A stretch of 64,000 nt of DNA from an uncultured Candidatus Melainabacteria bacterium (GCA_934728585.1 CAKVDZ010000005.1:1-64000); one strand, 5' to 3'; numbered from the stretch's first letter, positions 24,822 through 34,298 are shown. Translations and numbers: made by a program. The notes: generated by a model not told the origin, from the letters alone.

Positions 24822-26297
24822 ATGGGTATGTCAGCATCACAAGCAAGATTATTGTTCATTACATCGCGCCAAAACGATGTAAGTGCAAAAATGCAAAGAA
24901 TATCAAATCAAAATATGATACTTGCCCGTGATTCAGATGAAGTAGCTGAAAAATATAATAATATGTTGAATAACCCAACAAAAACTACTCAGCTTAAGTC
25001 AGGTTATAACTTGAATTATAATGAAATGATGGGTATCGCAGGTGCTAATAAGGGTTATGATACAGCAAATGTAGTAACAGATGCATATGGCAAGGTAGTA
25101 TTAAGTAGTACCTTGGCTACTACTTATGGCTTGCCTGCAACAGGTGATGTTGGTGCTATAACAAGTATTTATCCAACAGCTAAAGACTTTGTTACTAAAG
25201 TCGCTGGTGCCGATGTTGCAGCTGAAGTAACAGATGCTTCTGGTGTATCTAATGAGAAAAAGACTGTTTCTGGAACTGAAGAAACATTATCATTTAATGA
25301 TATTGCTAAATTAATGGGTGTTGTTGGTGAAAACACTACTAGGGGTACAGACTACGATTTTGGTATATCAAAAGATACTGCTAGAAATTTAACTTGGGAA
25401 AGATTATTAAATTCTGGAAACCAAGCAGAGTGTTGTTTCTTGTTAGAAGGCTTTGATGACTCAAGAAACTTCAATGGTGGTAGTCAAAGAGATGCTGCAG
25501 CTATGTCAAGATTAAGCGACTTGCTTAAAGCTATGGGCTCTGCTTTGAAAACAGGCTTAAAAAACTATAACGTAACTAGTGAGCAAATTGATAATGCTGT
25601 AAATAGCACTTATAACAACTATAACACTGGTGTTAGTCAAAAACAAAGCATGAAAAAACAAAAATCAGCATCAATGGGTGATGATCATTTAGAAGATGAA
25701 ACTATGCACAAGGTTAGATATGCTGTATCTACAAGGAAGACGGATACTTACCAATTTGGTGTAAATGGTAAAGAGTTATTAAAGACATTACTTGCTTACT
25801 TATACAATGAAATTAGAGCTGATGGACAACCAGAATATAAAGGTACTGAAAATCCAAGTTATAACTTAACTTTGATAAACAAATCTAAAAAACCAACTAC
25901 TGAAAAATCTGAAGAAACTGTTGCTTCAAACAAAACAAAAGCTTCATACTATGCTTCAATTTATGAACAATTGAAAAATGGTTGGGTAATAGATGATACG
26001 GTTACTAATGCAAGTACCTTGAATGAAAAATTAAAAAATGGTACATACCAAATCAATAATGCTCCTATTGGCGAAAGTAATATGTATGAAACAGTAGCAG
26101 ATTCTGATTACAAAGTCAAAGCAGAAGCTTACTATGATACAGAAAAGAATAAAATTCAAAGAAAAGAAAAACAATTAGAAACTGAATTGACAAAATTACA
26201 AACTGAATATTCATCATTAACAAATGACTATAACTCAGTTAAATCTATCCTTGATGCGAATATTCAAAGAAGTTTTGCATACTGTCAAAACGGTTAA
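24822..26297 (+). CDS. Uncharacterised protein of the MxMSASQARLL type
   Basis: 491 residues starting MGMSASQARLLFITSRQND, followed by an ISNQNMILARDSDEVAEKYN helix. The middle is threonine/alanine rich. The C-terminal 60 residues form a coiled coil (KIQRKEKQLETELTKLQTEY) ending in SFAYCQNG. No signal peptide or membrane helix is seen. The N-terminal helix plus C-terminal coiled coil recall secreted filament or hook-type proteins of flagellar/type III systems, but I cannot prove homology. I recall relatives in Melainabacteria-like genomes. The message is high-quality: AAAGGAGCC ribosome site, strong promoter and strong terminator. Confidence 0.7.
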   Translation: MGMSASQARLLFITSRQNDVSAKMQRISNQNMILARDSDEVAEKYNNMLNNPTKTTQLKSGYNLNYNEMMGIAGANKGYDTANVVTDAYGKVVLSSTLATTYGLPATGDVGAITSIYPTAKDFVTKVAGADVAAEVTDASGVSNEKKTVSGTEETLSFNDIAKLMGVVGENTTRGTDYDFGISKDTARNLTWERLLNSGNQAECCFLLEGFDDSRNFNGGSQRDAAAMSRLSDLLKAMGSALKTGLKNYNVTSEQIDNAVNSTYNNYNTGVSQKQSMKKQKSASMGDDHLEDETMHKVRYAVSTRKTDTYQFGVNGKELLKTLLAYLYNEIRADGQPEYKGTENPSYNLTLINKSKKPTTEKSEETVASNKTKASYYASIYEQLKNGWVIDDTVTNASTLNEKLKNGTYQINNAPIGESNMYETVADSDYKVKAEAYYDTEKNKIQRKEKQLETELTKLQTEYSSLTNDYNSVKSILDANIQRSFAYCQNG

Positions 26298-26311
26298 TAA
26301 AGATTATAAGC

Positions 26312-26343
26312 AGGGCGGTGATGAAATCACCGCCCTACTTTTT
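26312..26343 (+). terminator. Terminator after the MGMSASQ gene
   Basis: AGGGCGGTGAT (26312-26322) pairs with ATCACCGCCCT (26326-26336) around GAA, followed by ACTTTTTTG. Confidence 0.9.
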
Positions 26344-26399
26344 TGTTTAAATATATTTATCTTATCTGAAATTTACTTGTTTTATTACTTCTTGCGTTG

Positions 26400-26405
26400 T
26401 AAAAT
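26400..26405 (+). promoter_or_regulatory. -10 hexamer of leaderless nadK
   Basis: TAAAAT ends six bases (TATCTT) before the nadK ATG. No Shine-Dalgarno is present. Confidence 0.5.
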
Positions 26406-26411
26406 TATCTT

Positions 26412-27230
26412 ATGGAATGTGTTGATTTTTGTGCAAAAAAAATAGCAGTCGTGTTTAATGAGGGTGTTAAAAATCCTTATCCTGTGTTGCAAAATTTGGA
26501 ACAAATTTTGCTTGAAAAGAGTGCAAATCCAGAAATCCTTGAAATTAAAGAAATGAAATATGGCTTTGATTTTGTTTTTGCTGTCGGTGGTGATGGCACT
26601 ATTTTGCACGTTTCAAAATTCTATGCTATGACAAAAACTCCTGTTTTGGGGATTAATCTTGGCAGACTTGGTTATTTGTCGCAAGTTAAATCAGATAACA
26701 TTAAGCACGCTATAGATAATGTTTTTGAAAACAAATATTCAATTGAAAAAAGAATGATGCTAACTTCATCTGGCAAATTTGCTCTAAATGATTTTGTTAT
26801 AAAAGGTGCATCTCAAACTAGAACTTCGCGTTTTGTTTTATACATCAATGAAAAATTTGTATGTGACTATATTGCTGATGGGTTGATTGTATCTACTCCA
26901 ACAGGTTCAACAGCTTACGGGTTATCTGCTGGCGGTCCTGTTTTATACCCAAAAATTGATGCAATTGAAATTGTACCGATTTGCCCTCATACTCTAACAG
27001 CCAGACCTCTTGTAATACCAGCGAATGAAAAAATTATGGTTACAACCTCTGCTGATGAAGAAAAAAGGTTTAATTTAATCACTGATGGCGCAGACAATTT
27101 AGAAGTTAATTCTGAAATTGTTATTGAAAAGGCTGATTATAACGCTCATTTAGCACTACTAGAAGACGATGCATTCTATTCAGTTTTGCGTGATAAATTA
27201 CATTGGGGAGTTTCACCAAAAAGCTTATGA
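26412..27230 (+). CDS. nadK: NAD kinase
   Basis: Phosphorylates NAD to NADP. 272 residues. The GGDGT motif (59-63) is followed by PVLGINLGRLGYLSQV, the conserved NDFVIKG (usually NE/D) and the STPTGSTAYGLSAGGP block, with the C-terminal CPHTLTARPLVIP. The start has no ribosome site. TAAAAT lies exactly six bases upstream, so initiation is probably leaderless. The stop overlaps the recN start in an ATGA junction, a nadK-recN pairing common in bacteria. Confidence 0.95.
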   Translation: MECVDFCAKKIAVVFNEGVKNPYPVLQNLEQILLEKSANPEILEIKEMKYGFDFVFAVGGDGTILHVSKFYAMTKTPVLGINLGRLGYLSQVKSDNIKHAIDNVFENKYSIEKRMMLTSSGKFALNDFVIKGASQTRTSRFVLYINEKFVCDYIADGLIVSTPTGSTAYGLSAGGPVLYPKIDAIEIVPICPHTLTARPLVIPANEKIMVTTSADEEKRFNLITDGADNLEVNSEIVIEKADYNAHLALLEDDAFYSVLRDKLHWGVSPKSL

Positions 27231-28879
27231 TTAGTTCAATTCACGTAAAAAACTATATATTAATTGATGATTTAACCGTTGATTTTACAGGTGGTTTAAA
27301 CGTTATTACTGGTGAAACAGGTGCTGGTAAAAGTATTTTAATTAACGCAATTGATATTGCTTTTGGGGCTAAATATTCAAAAGATGTAATTAAAAACGGC
27401 GCAGACAAGGCTGTAATTGAAGTATTTATTAATAATTCTCGAACTGATTGTAAGGAATTATTTGAAGAAAATGGTATTGATTTTGATAGTGAAATTATTT
27501 TAACTCGTGAAATAACTTCTAGTTCTTCGCGTTCAAGAGTTAACGGAACTTTGGTAAATCAAGAATTTATAAAATCGCTAAAAGATTTATTTTTGGATAT
27601 TCACTCTCAACACCAGACATATTCATTTTTGCAACCAAAATCACACATAGTTTTGCTAGATAATTATGCAAAAAGTGTTTATGGTGGAGATTTATCTGAA
27701 TATAAAACTCTATATAAAGAGTATCAAGGGTTATTGAGCGATTTAGAAACAGCAAAAAATTCAGCAAATGCAACAGAATCTCAAATTGATTTCTTAAAAT
27801 TTCAAATCAATGAAATTGAGCAAGCTCAAATTGAAGATGTTAATGAAGAAAACGACTTAAAACAAGAGTTGGCAGTACTTGAAAACGCTGAAAAGTTGAA
27901 AGAGCTTACACAAGGTGCATATTGGGCTTTGAATGGTGATGACGGCTCTTTAATGGACGCAATTTTGCAAATTAAATCAAATATTTCTAGAGCAGTTTCA
28001 ATGGATAGTTCACTTGAAGATATTGAGCAGTCTGTGATTGATTTTGCAGAAAATGCCCGAGAAATTTCATCAAATTTAAGAGATTATGCTAGTTCTCTAT
28101 CGAGTGATGCACAACGCCTGAACGAAATTCAAGAACGTTTGTATTTATTTGACAAGTTAAAACGAAAATACGGTTCAAATTTAGAAGAAATTTTGGCAAC
28201 ATACGACGATTTATCTAAAGAATTGAACACAATCGAGTATTCTTCTGCAAAAATTGATGAAATTCAGGAAAAAATTGATAATTTATTGCAAAATTTGAAC
28301 AAATTAGCTCAAAAAATTTCAGAAAATCGTAAAAATTATGCAAAAGTCCTATCATCACTAGTTGTTGATGAGTTAGAAAAATTAGAGCTTGCAAAATCCA
28401 AGTTCGAAATAAGAATTACGCAAAAAGAATTATCGCATGATGGGATTGATGATGTTGAATTTTATATTTCAACAAATGTTTCTCAAGATTTAGCTCCGTT
28501 AGCAAGTGTTGCTTCTGGCGGTGAAATTTCACGTGTAATGCTTGCTATCAAAACTATTTTTGCAAAAGCAGACGAAATTGATACAGTTATTTTTGATGAA
28601 ATTGACACGGGTATTTCGGGAAAAGCAGCTCAAAGCGTGGCTGATGAAATTTCTGAACTTGCTAAATATCGACAAATAATTTTGATTACACATCAAGCCA
28701 TTATTGCGTCAAAGGCGCAAAATCATTTGTTTGTATCAAAAGAACAAACTGATAAAACTTCACTACAAATTAAAACTTTAAACGATGAAGAAAGAGTTGT
28801 TGCAATTGCAAGTTTGGCTTCTGGTGATACTTCTAAATCTGCTTTAGATTTTGCAAAATCACTACTTTCTGCTAAGTAA
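27227..28879 (+). CDS. recN: DNA repair protein RecN
   Basis: SMC-like ATPase acting at double-strand breaks. I start at ATG 27227 (MISSIHVKNYILID), giving 550 residues. The Walker A is GETGAGKSILINAID and the RecN-specific DIHSQHQTYSFL follows. A central coiled coil occupies about residues 150-380. Walker B/signature are ASGGEISRVMLAIK, TVIFDEIDTGISGKAAQ and ILITHQAIIASKA. It overlaps nadK by four bases and is probably translated by reinitiation. Confidence 0.96.
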   Translation: MISSIHVKNYILIDDLTVDFTGGLNVITGETGAGKSILINAIDIAFGAKYSKDVIKNGADKAVIEVFINNSRTDCKELFEENGIDFDSEIILTREITSSSSRSRVNGTLVNQEFIKSLKDLFLDIHSQHQTYSFLQPKSHIVLLDNYAKSVYGGDLSEYKTLYKEYQGLLSDLETAKNSANATESQIDFLKFQINEIEQAQIEDVNEENDLKQELAVLENAEKLKELTQGAYWALNGDDGSLMDAILQIKSNISRAVSMDSSLEDIEQSVIDFAENAREISSNLRDYASSLSSDAQRLNEIQERLYLFDKLKRKYGSNLEEILATYDDLSKELNTIEYSSAKIDEIQEKIDNLLQNLNKLAQKISENRKNYAKVLSSLVVDELEKLELAKSKFEIRITQKELSHDGIDDVEFYISTNVSQDLAPLASVASGGEISRVMLAIKTIFAKADEIDTVIFDEIDTGISGKAAQSVADEISELAKYRQIILITHQAIIASKAQNHLFVSKEQTDKTSLQIKTLNDEERVVAIASLASGDTSKSALDFAKSLLSAK

Positions 28880-28920
28880 AACGTATACTTTTTGTTAATG
28901 TATCTTACATAAAATTCGTT

Positions 28921-28926
28921 TATACT
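28921..28926 (+). promoter_or_regulatory. -10 hexamer of a leaderless small gene
   Basis: TATACT ends six bases (GATTTT) before the ATG at 28933. Confidence 0.5.
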
Positions 28927-28932
28927 GATTTT

Positions 28933-29175
28933 ATGAAAAAGATTTTTATTATATTTGTTTTATTAATTTTTGGAAGTTCAGTATTTGCGTCTTGCGCATT
29001 AACTGGTGGTGCATGTAGTATTGAAGATATTATGCTAAAAAATAAACCAGAGGTTAAAGAAAAATCAGTAGAAGTTAAAAGTTCAACAAAAATTCTAAAA
29101 CCTGCAGAAAAGCCAGTAAAAAAGCCATTATTTGCTAAAAACAAGCTTCTACAAAAACAAAAAAGCGATAGATAA
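28933..29175 (+). CDS. Small exported, lysine-rich protein
   Basis: 80 residues. A signal peptide (MKKIFIIFVLLIFGSSVFA) is followed by SCALTGGACS, so either signal peptidase I cleavage or a weak lipobox (FASC) is possible. The mature part is a lysine/valine/proline-rich tail (KPVKKPLFAKNK). It might be a periplasmic or envelope-associated linker. There is no ribosome site, and TATACT lies six bases upstream. The stop codon lies inside the terminator stem. No homologue recognised. Confidence 0.7.
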   Translation: MKKIFIIFVLLIFGSSVFASCALTGGACSIEDIMLKNKPEVKEKSVEVKSSTKILKPAEKPVKKPLFAKNKLLQKQKSDR

Positions 29176-29191
29176 ATCTACCGCTTTTTTG
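29160..29191. terminator. Terminator overlapping the 3' end of the small exported gene
   Basis: AAAAGCG-A-TAGAT (29161-29173) pairs with ATCTA-C-CGCTTTT with one mismatch, followed by TTTTTTG. It can also end the convergent minus-strand gene. Confidence 0.75.
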
Positions 29192-29207
29192 TATGATTTT
29201 ATTTTAA

Positions 29208-30107
29208 TTATGCATTTAAAACTTTTTCTAATTGTTTGTTAGCTTGAGCTTGTACTGTTGCATCTCTATCAGTTGTAGCTTCTTTTAATAGACCAGATAA
29301 GTCTTTTTTATATTCAGGTTGGCTTACATAGCCTAATGATGCAACTGCTGCTTCTCTAACGCTTGCGTTAGGGTTTGTTTTTAATTGGTTAACAATGCCA
29401 GCCATACCGATTAAGTCATCTACAGGAACAGTTGATTTTGCTACATCTTTAACTTCTTTAGCGTATAATTTTTGTAAAGTTGCTGTTGTAAACATAGCAT
29501 ATTCTTTGTTTCTGTCAGCTAATTCTTTTTCTTTACCTTGAAGTTTTGATGTATCTTTATCCATAATGTTTAATAAAGTATCAACAACCTTGTTATCTAA
29601 AAGTTCATCGGCTCTGTCTGGAGCATAAAGAACAACTTCTGAAATAGCTTCCATAGCATCTGCTTGTTCTTCATAATCAGGGCTTGTTAAAATTGCAATT
29701 AAACCGTTTAAATCAATGCTAGTTTTCATTTGTTCTGGAGCAACGATTTCAGGTTTTTTATTAACTACTTTTTTATCTTCTGTTTTTGGAGTTTCTTTTG
29801 GAGCAACTTCAGCAACTTTTGCTGGTTGAACCATAGTTTGAGCTGCTAGTGCTTGTGAAGCTGATACTGACGGTTTTGCTGTTTCCTTTGCGTCAGCTTG
29901 TTTTGGTTCATAAACAGAAGCTTTTGGCATATCATATACTGATGGTTGTTTCTTTTCTTCAGCTTGTGGAGCTGGTTTATTTGCAACTTGAGGAGTTTGT
30001 ACACCTGATGGAACAATCTCAATTTTGATTGTTGTTGGTTGCAAGAATGGATTAATCGGAAATGCTTGAACAGGTTGAATTGGATTAATCATCATATTTG
30101 GAAACAT
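29208..30107 (-). CDS. HEAT-repeat protein with proline/alanine-rich linker
   Basis: 299 residues from ATG 30107, chosen because GAAAGG lies six bases upstream; a GTG 18 bases earlier lacks one. The N-terminal 110 residues are P/A/V/K-rich and probably disordered (e.g. KPAPQAEEKKQPSVYDM). The C-terminal 180 residues contain HEAT-like units: DYEEQADAMEAISEVVLYA and NASVREAAVASLGYVSQPEY, the latter typical of PBS-lyase/HEAT repeats. No signal peptide. Possibly a scaffold. Function unknown. Confidence 0.72.
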   Translation of the reverse strand: MFPNMMINPIQPVQAFPINPFLQPTTIKIEIVPSGVQTPQVANKPAPQAEEKKQPSVYDMPKASVYEPKQADAKETAKPSVSASQALAAQTMVQPAKVAEVAPKETPKTEDKKVVNKKPEIVAPEQMKTSIDLNGLIAILTSPDYEEQADAMEAISEVVLYAPDRADELLDNKVVDTLLNIMDKDTSKLQGKEKELADRNKEYAMFTTATLQKLYAKEVKDVAKSTVPVDDLIGMAGIVNQLKTNPNASVREAAVASLGYVSQPEYKKDLSGLLKEATTDRDATVQAQANKQLEKVLNA

Positions 30108-30186
30108 ATAAACCTTTCTATACACACTAACTGATACTGATAAAATGTGCGTAAAGGTTAAAAATTGCTAGTATTTCGACATGTTG

Positions 30187-30810
30187 TTACGAAATTGTTA
30201 CAATTTTATTCTTAATGTTTATTACATCAAGGTTTCCAAATTCGAATATTTTTTCAATATTTTCAGGATTGTTTGCGCGTTCTCTCATTATTAATGCGCC
30301 AACAATAGCCTCTAATTGAGCCATAGGCATCATATTTGGAGGTATATCTTCAAATTGGTATTCTGTTTTTAGAGCATTTTGTAGAAATTTGCAGTCTGCA
30401 GGTGTTCTTTCTTTAAAATAAGAACTTAAACTTAGCTTTTGACGTGTTAAATAAAGTTCAAATCTGCAAATGTCGATACCGTTTGCAACAAGGTTTCTAA
30501 AGTATTCGCACCCTCTAGTTGAATATCTTTGAGTCCAGTTATCTCTATTTAAAAAGTGTTCGTTTGTTCTAACCATTTGATATGGTTTTGATAAAATTCT
30601 CCATTTGCCCTCAAGCATGGAGTTATCCCAAGGTAAGGATACTGCTATGTGAGATTGTTTTAGTGATGAATAATTGTCTAAAAAGAATTGAATGTCTTTC
30701 ATAGTGTATTCTTTATCTACTAAAATTATCTTGCCAAAGCTATCTAAAACAGCGATACCTGTTTCAATAGTAGAAGCCATAGACATTGAAATTCCCACGT
30801 AATATTCCAT
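30187..30810 (-). CDS. Uncharacterised protein, possible RNase H-like fold (DUF429-like)
   Basis: 207 residues. The start MEYYVGISMSM... followed by GIAVLDSFGKIILVDKEYT and an AVSLPW strand looks like a ribonuclease H/actin-type beta sheet, as in DUF429 proteins. The acidic residues needed for nuclease activity are not evident, so the resemblance is only structural. The C-terminal IEAIVGALIMRERANN-type helix fits the same fold. It follows motB with 2 bases between, so it is in the motA-motB transcription unit. Role unknown. Confidence 0.55.
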   Translation of the reverse strand: MEYYVGISMSMASTIETGIAVLDSFGKIILVDKEYTMKDIQFFLDNYSSLKQSHIAVSLPWDNSMLEGKWRILSKPYQMVRTNEHFLNRDNWTQRYSTRGCEYFRNLVANGIDICRFELYLTRQKLSLSSYFKERTPADCKFLQNALKTEYQFEDIPPNMMPMAQLEAIVGALIMRERANNPENIEKIFEFGNLDVINIKNKIVTIS

Positions 30811-30812
30811 AC

Positions 30813-31940
30813 CTATTGACCTACCATGTCAAATTGTGCATTAATATCTTTTTGTAAAACTTTATTGTTTTTTGGAACATTTAACCAATTATCATCTTCA
30901 TTCTTAGATTGGCTTTCTTTGATTGTTGATTGCTCGTATAAAGTTTTATTTTTTATTGATAAAGATTTTTGTTTATCTGTTTCTGTATCTGCATAAAAAT
31001 CATTAGTAGATTTAGCTGTAGAATCTAAGTGAATAGTGTTTTCTTGATTATTAGCTTTTAGTTTGTTTAAGGCTTTAGAACCGTCTTTTATTCTTTGAAT
31101 TGTAGCAATACGTTCTTTTTGGAAAGCTTCTTGCGTCTTTTTAGGCTGTTTCATAATATTGCTTGAAGCGTGCTCAAAAGATTTGAATTTATTTTTCAAG
31201 ATTAAAATTTCTACACGTCTATTTTTAGTTCTTCCATCTGCAGTTTTGTTATCGGCAACAGGTCTAGTATCGCCGTAACCTACTGATGTAAAGATGTTAG
31301 GCATAAACTTAAATCTATCAATCAAGTATCTAATGATAGCACTTGAACGAGCACCTGATAATTCCCAGTTTGATGGAAACATAAAAGTATTAATAGGTTG
31401 ATTATCAGTGTGCCCCTCAACTCTTATATAGTGTAGAGCAAACTTTTCACCGATTAAAACTCCAATATCGTCTAGAGTTTTCATGGCTTTATCTGTCAAA
31501 GTTGCTGATGCAGAGTAGAATAAAAAGTCATCTTTAAATGTAATTAAAAGACCTTTATCTGTAATTTGTGCGTCAACACCCTCTAAGTCGCCATTTTCTG
31601 TTAATTCATCAATGGCATCTTTTATTTCTTCAAATGATTTTTGTTCATATTTTTGGCTAATGTATTCTAACATTAACGGCGGAATAGCTGCATCTGCTGA
31701 ACTTGCATCTAAAATGCTGTTGCCATTTTCATCAAGAATTGCATCAGAGCCCTCAATTAAACTAGGAGCATTAAACGCTTTTTTTATACTATCTTCTAAC
31801 TTTGAAAATTCAGTTATATCAATTTGAGATAATGCATAAAGCACTACGAAAGTTGCAAACAATAAAGTGATAAAATCACCATATGATACAAGCCATCTTT
31901 CTAAATTTTCGTGATCTTCAGGTAGTTTTTTCTTTGCCAT
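30813..31940 (-). CDS. motB: MotB-type stator protein (OmpA-like peptidoglycan-binding)
   Basis: 375 residues from ATG 31940, the first ATG after the motA stop; a TTG 36 bases upstream would lie inside motA. The N-terminal cytoplasmic tail is followed by one membrane helix, LVSYGDFITLLFATFVVLYA, with the proton-carrying Asp. The OmpA-like domain reads VEGHTDNQPI, ELSGARSSAIIRYL and GYGDTRPVADN, then KNRRVEILI. A charged, 110-residue C-terminal tail is unusual. It pairs with motA as a proton-driven stator. No other flagellar gene is in the window, so use in flagellar rotation is unproven. Confidence 0.88.
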   Translation of the reverse strand: MAKKKLPEDHENLERWLVSYGDFITLLFATFVVLYALSQIDITEFSKLEDSIKKAFNAPSLIEGSDAILDENGNSILDASSADAAIPPLMLEYISQKYEQKSFEEIKDAIDELTENGDLEGVDAQITDKGLLITFKDDFLFYSASATLTDKAMKTLDDIGVLIGEKFALHYIRVEGHTDNQPINTFMFPSNWELSGARSSAIIRYLIDRFKFMPNIFTSVGYGDTRPVADNKTADGRTKNRRVEILILKNKFKSFEHASSNIMKQPKKTQEAFQKERIATIQRIKDGSKALNKLKANNQENTIHLDSTAKSTNDFYADTETDKQKSLSIKNKTLYEQSTIKESQSKNEDDNWLNVPKNNKVLQKDINAQFDMVGQ

Positions 31941-31941
31941 A

Positions 31942-32712
31942 TTATTCGATTTCTTCCTGAGTTGTTGTTCTGTCAATTACGAATGATTGAAGTTTTCTTT
32001 CAATTAACGCTGGTGATTCACCTGCTTGAATAGCTAAAACTCCCTCTAACATTAATTCTTTACCTAAGAACACTTTGCTATAATTTAATTTAATACGAGT
32101 TCCTAAAGGAATTAATAATAAGTTTGCAGCAAACAAACCGTAAATTGTTGCTACGAATGCAACCGCAATACCTGCACCTAACGCTGACGGGTCAGATAAG
32201 TTTTGCATTACTTGGATTAAACCCATTACGGCACCGATGATACCTAATGTTGGAGAATAACCGCCTGCTGATTCAAAAACTTTTGCTGCAGTGTGAACTT
32301 CAATTTCTTGTTGGTTAATTTGGTTCTCCATCATACTTTGTACTAATGTAGGGTCAGCACCATCGGCAACAGCTTCCAAACCCATTGTTAAAATAGGATC
32401 GCTTGCTCCTCTTGCTTCACGTTCTAGAACAATTAAGCCCTCACGTCTAGCTTTTTGAGCAAATTTACCAATTTCTGCAATAATAGCTTGTAAATCAACT
32501 TGTGGTGGGAAGAATACATCTTTAATTAGAGATAATGCTTTCTTTAAAATTGCTGGAGGGAAGCTTAATAAAACAGCGCCACCAGTACCACCGAATACGA
32601 TAAACGCGGCTGTTACTTGAAGCAATTGCCCTAAATTACCACCTTCTAGTGCTTGACCTACAAGGATAAAAGTTATACCGAAAAATAAACCTACTATTGC
32701 AAAAATATCCAT
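31942..32712 (-). CDS. motA: MotA-type stator protein
   Basis: 256 residues. Four membrane helices: residues 2-20, 32-50, and the pair GYSPTLGIIGAVMGLIQVMQ and GAGIAVAFVATIYGLFAANL. The cytoplasmic loop has charged residues (KARREGLIVLEREARGA, DPTLVQSMMENQ) that interact with the rotor in flagella. GGAG precedes the ATG. Followed by motB after one base. Together they form a peptidoglycan-anchored proton channel. Confidence 0.92.
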   Translation of the reverse strand: MDIFAIVGLFFGITFILVGQALEGGNLGQLLQVTAAFIVFGGTGGAVLLSFPPAILKKALSLIKDVFFPPQVDLQAIIAEIGKFAQKARREGLIVLEREARGASDPILTMGLEAVADGADPTLVQSMMENQINQQEIEVHTAAKVFESAGGYSPTLGIIGAVMGLIQVMQNLSDPSALGAGIAVAFVATIYGLFAANLLLIPLGTRIKLNYSKVFLGKELMLEGVLAIQAGESPALIERKLQSFVIDRTTTQEEIE

Positions 32713-32796
32713 ATTTTACTCCATATTCTATTGCAATACTATTTAACTACATTTTTACATGCTTCGTATCATGCATATAGTTTATTTTCTTAATTA

Positions 32797-33558
32797 TTAA
32801 AGGAATTCTTCTCTAATAATTGTCATTAATTCAGGTTCTCCATCTGTTGCAAGAACTGTATGTTCAAAATGGGCAGATGGCTTTTTGTCTACAGTTTGTA
32901 CCGTCCAACCGTCATTTAATGATTCAACGTCATCTCCGCCTAAGTTTAACATAGGTTCAATTGCAATAACGTAGCCAGATTTGATAACTGTTTTGTCGCC
33001 AACACTGTAATTGAATAAAAAGGGGTCTTCGTGCATTACGTGACCTACGCCATGACCACCATATTGTCTTACAATGCCTAAATGTTCGCGGTTTGCAACT
33101 GCTTCAACTGCACCAGAAATATCATCTAAAACATTTCCTGCGCGCATTTGTTTAATACCAGCAAAAAGAGATTCTTCTGTTACAGCTAACAAGTGTTTTA
33201 ATTCATCTGATATTTCACCTACAGGATATGTCCAAGCGCTATCGCCGACCATTCCACCGTATGTGGCTCCAACGTCAACGCTTATGATATCGCCCTCTTT
33301 TAAAATAACATCTTTTGAGGGAATTCCATGTACGACATTTTCGTTAATAGAAGTGCAAATACTTGCAGGAAATCCGTTATAACCTAAAAATGTTGGTATA
33401 GCTCTATTTGAATGAATTACTTCCATCGCGATATCATCTAAGTCTTTTGTGCTAAGACCAGGTTTGATATTTTCTTTCATAGCTTTGTGAACAAGGGCAA
33501 CGATGTGTCCTGCGTGCTTCATTCTTTTAATTTCATCTCTAGATTTTCTTTTAATCAT
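32797..33558 (-). CDS. map: Methionine aminopeptidase, type I
   Basis: Removes the initiator methionine. 253 residues. The metal ligands are visible: Asp95 (SVDVGATYGG), Asp106 (VGDSAWTY), His169 (YGGHGVGH), Glu201 (AIEPML) and Glu232 (FEHTVLAT), with His77 in the ENVVHGIP motif. GCAGGA is five bases before the ATG. A terminator-like hairpin lies between adk and map, so map is perhaps partly separate from adk. Nothing odd. Confidence 0.96.
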   Translation of the reverse strand: MIKRKSRDEIKRMKHAGHIVALVHKAMKENIKPGLSTKDLDDIAMEVIHSNRAIPTFLGYNGFPASICTSINENVVHGIPSKDVILKEGDIISVDVGATYGGMVGDSAWTYPVGEISDELKHLLAVTEESLFAGIKQMRAGNVLDDISGAVEAVANREHLGIVRQYGGHGVGHVMHEDPFLFNYSVGDKTVIKSGYVIAIEPMLNLGGDDVESLNDGWTVQTVDKKPSAHFEHTVLATDGEPELMTIIREEFL

Positions 33559-33578
33559 CTTTATCCTGCTTTCATTTT

Positions 33579-33605
33579 AAAAAGGAGAGTGTTACCTCTC
33601 CTTTT
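33579..33605 (-). terminator. Terminator between adk and map
   Basis: GGAGAG (33584-33589) pairs with CTCTCC (33596-33601), extended by A and T runs, with T-rich sequence following on the minus strand. It sits just after adk. Confidence 0.7.
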
Positions 33606-33612
33606 GTATAAA

Positions 33613-34269
33613 TTAATCGTTTACGGCTTTTAAAAGTCTTTCCCAAACTTCATCAATTGTGCCGTTTGCATCAATTTTTCTCAAAACACCCTTGTTTTCA
33701 TAATATGCTGTTAAAGGTGCTGTTTCTTTATAGTAAGTGTCAAATCTCGCTCTTGCGATTTCTTCTGTGTCATCTTTTCTTTGAGTTAATTCTTCGCCAC
33801 ATTTGTCACAATGAACACCATCTTTTGGAGCTTTGAACTTCATATTGTAAATTTCACCGCATTTTGGACAAGATTTTCTGTTTACAATTCTTTCGATTAA
33901 CAATTCAGTATCAATATCAAAGTATACTGCTCTAAATTCTGCATCTTGTGTATCAACTTCTTTGTTAATTTCTTCTAACATGCCAGCTTGTTCAACGCTT
34001 CTTGGAAATCCGTCTAAAACATATCCGTTTGTACAATCTGGTTCTGCTAATCTTCGTTTGATGATAGCAGCAACAACTTCAACTGGTACTAACTGACCTT
34101 TTGACATGTAACTTTCAGCTGTAACTCCTTCAGGAGTTTTATTTTTAACAGCTGCTCTTAATAAAGAGCCTGTGTCAACATGTGGAAAGTTCAAATGTTC
34201 AGCTAATTTACTTGTTTGAGTACCTTTACCGCAAGCTGGAGGTCCTAAAAATATTAATTCTTTTTTCAT
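33613..34269 (-). CDS. adk: Adenylate kinase
   Basis: Interconverts ATP and AMP with two ADP. 218 residues. P-loop GPPACGKGT (9-17), with the usual GPPGAG altered to GPPACG. VLDGFPRSVEQ and the long LID domain follow, the latter with four cysteines (CPKCG and CDKCG), the zinc-binding LID variant. AAGGAAAAAC precedes the ATG. Its neighbours are map and gyrB, both minus strand. Confidence 0.96.
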   Translation of the reverse strand: MKKELIFLGPPACGKGTQTSKLAEHLNFPHVDTGSLLRAAVKNKTPEGVTAESYMSKGQLVPVEVVAAIIKRRLAEPDCTNGYVLDGFPRSVEQAGMLEEINKEVDTQDAEFRAVYFDIDTELLIERIVNRKSCPKCGEIYNMKFKAPKDGVHCDKCGEELTQRKDDTEEIARARFDTYYKETAPLTAYYENKGVLRKIDANGTIDEVWERLLKAVND

Positions 34270-34298
34270 TTTGTTTTTCCTTTTATTTATAAATTGTA

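Noticed and set aside
30813..32712. motA/motB as evidence for a complete flagellum
   Set aside because: No flagellin, hook, basal-body or export genes are in the window. MotAB-family stators also serve other motors.
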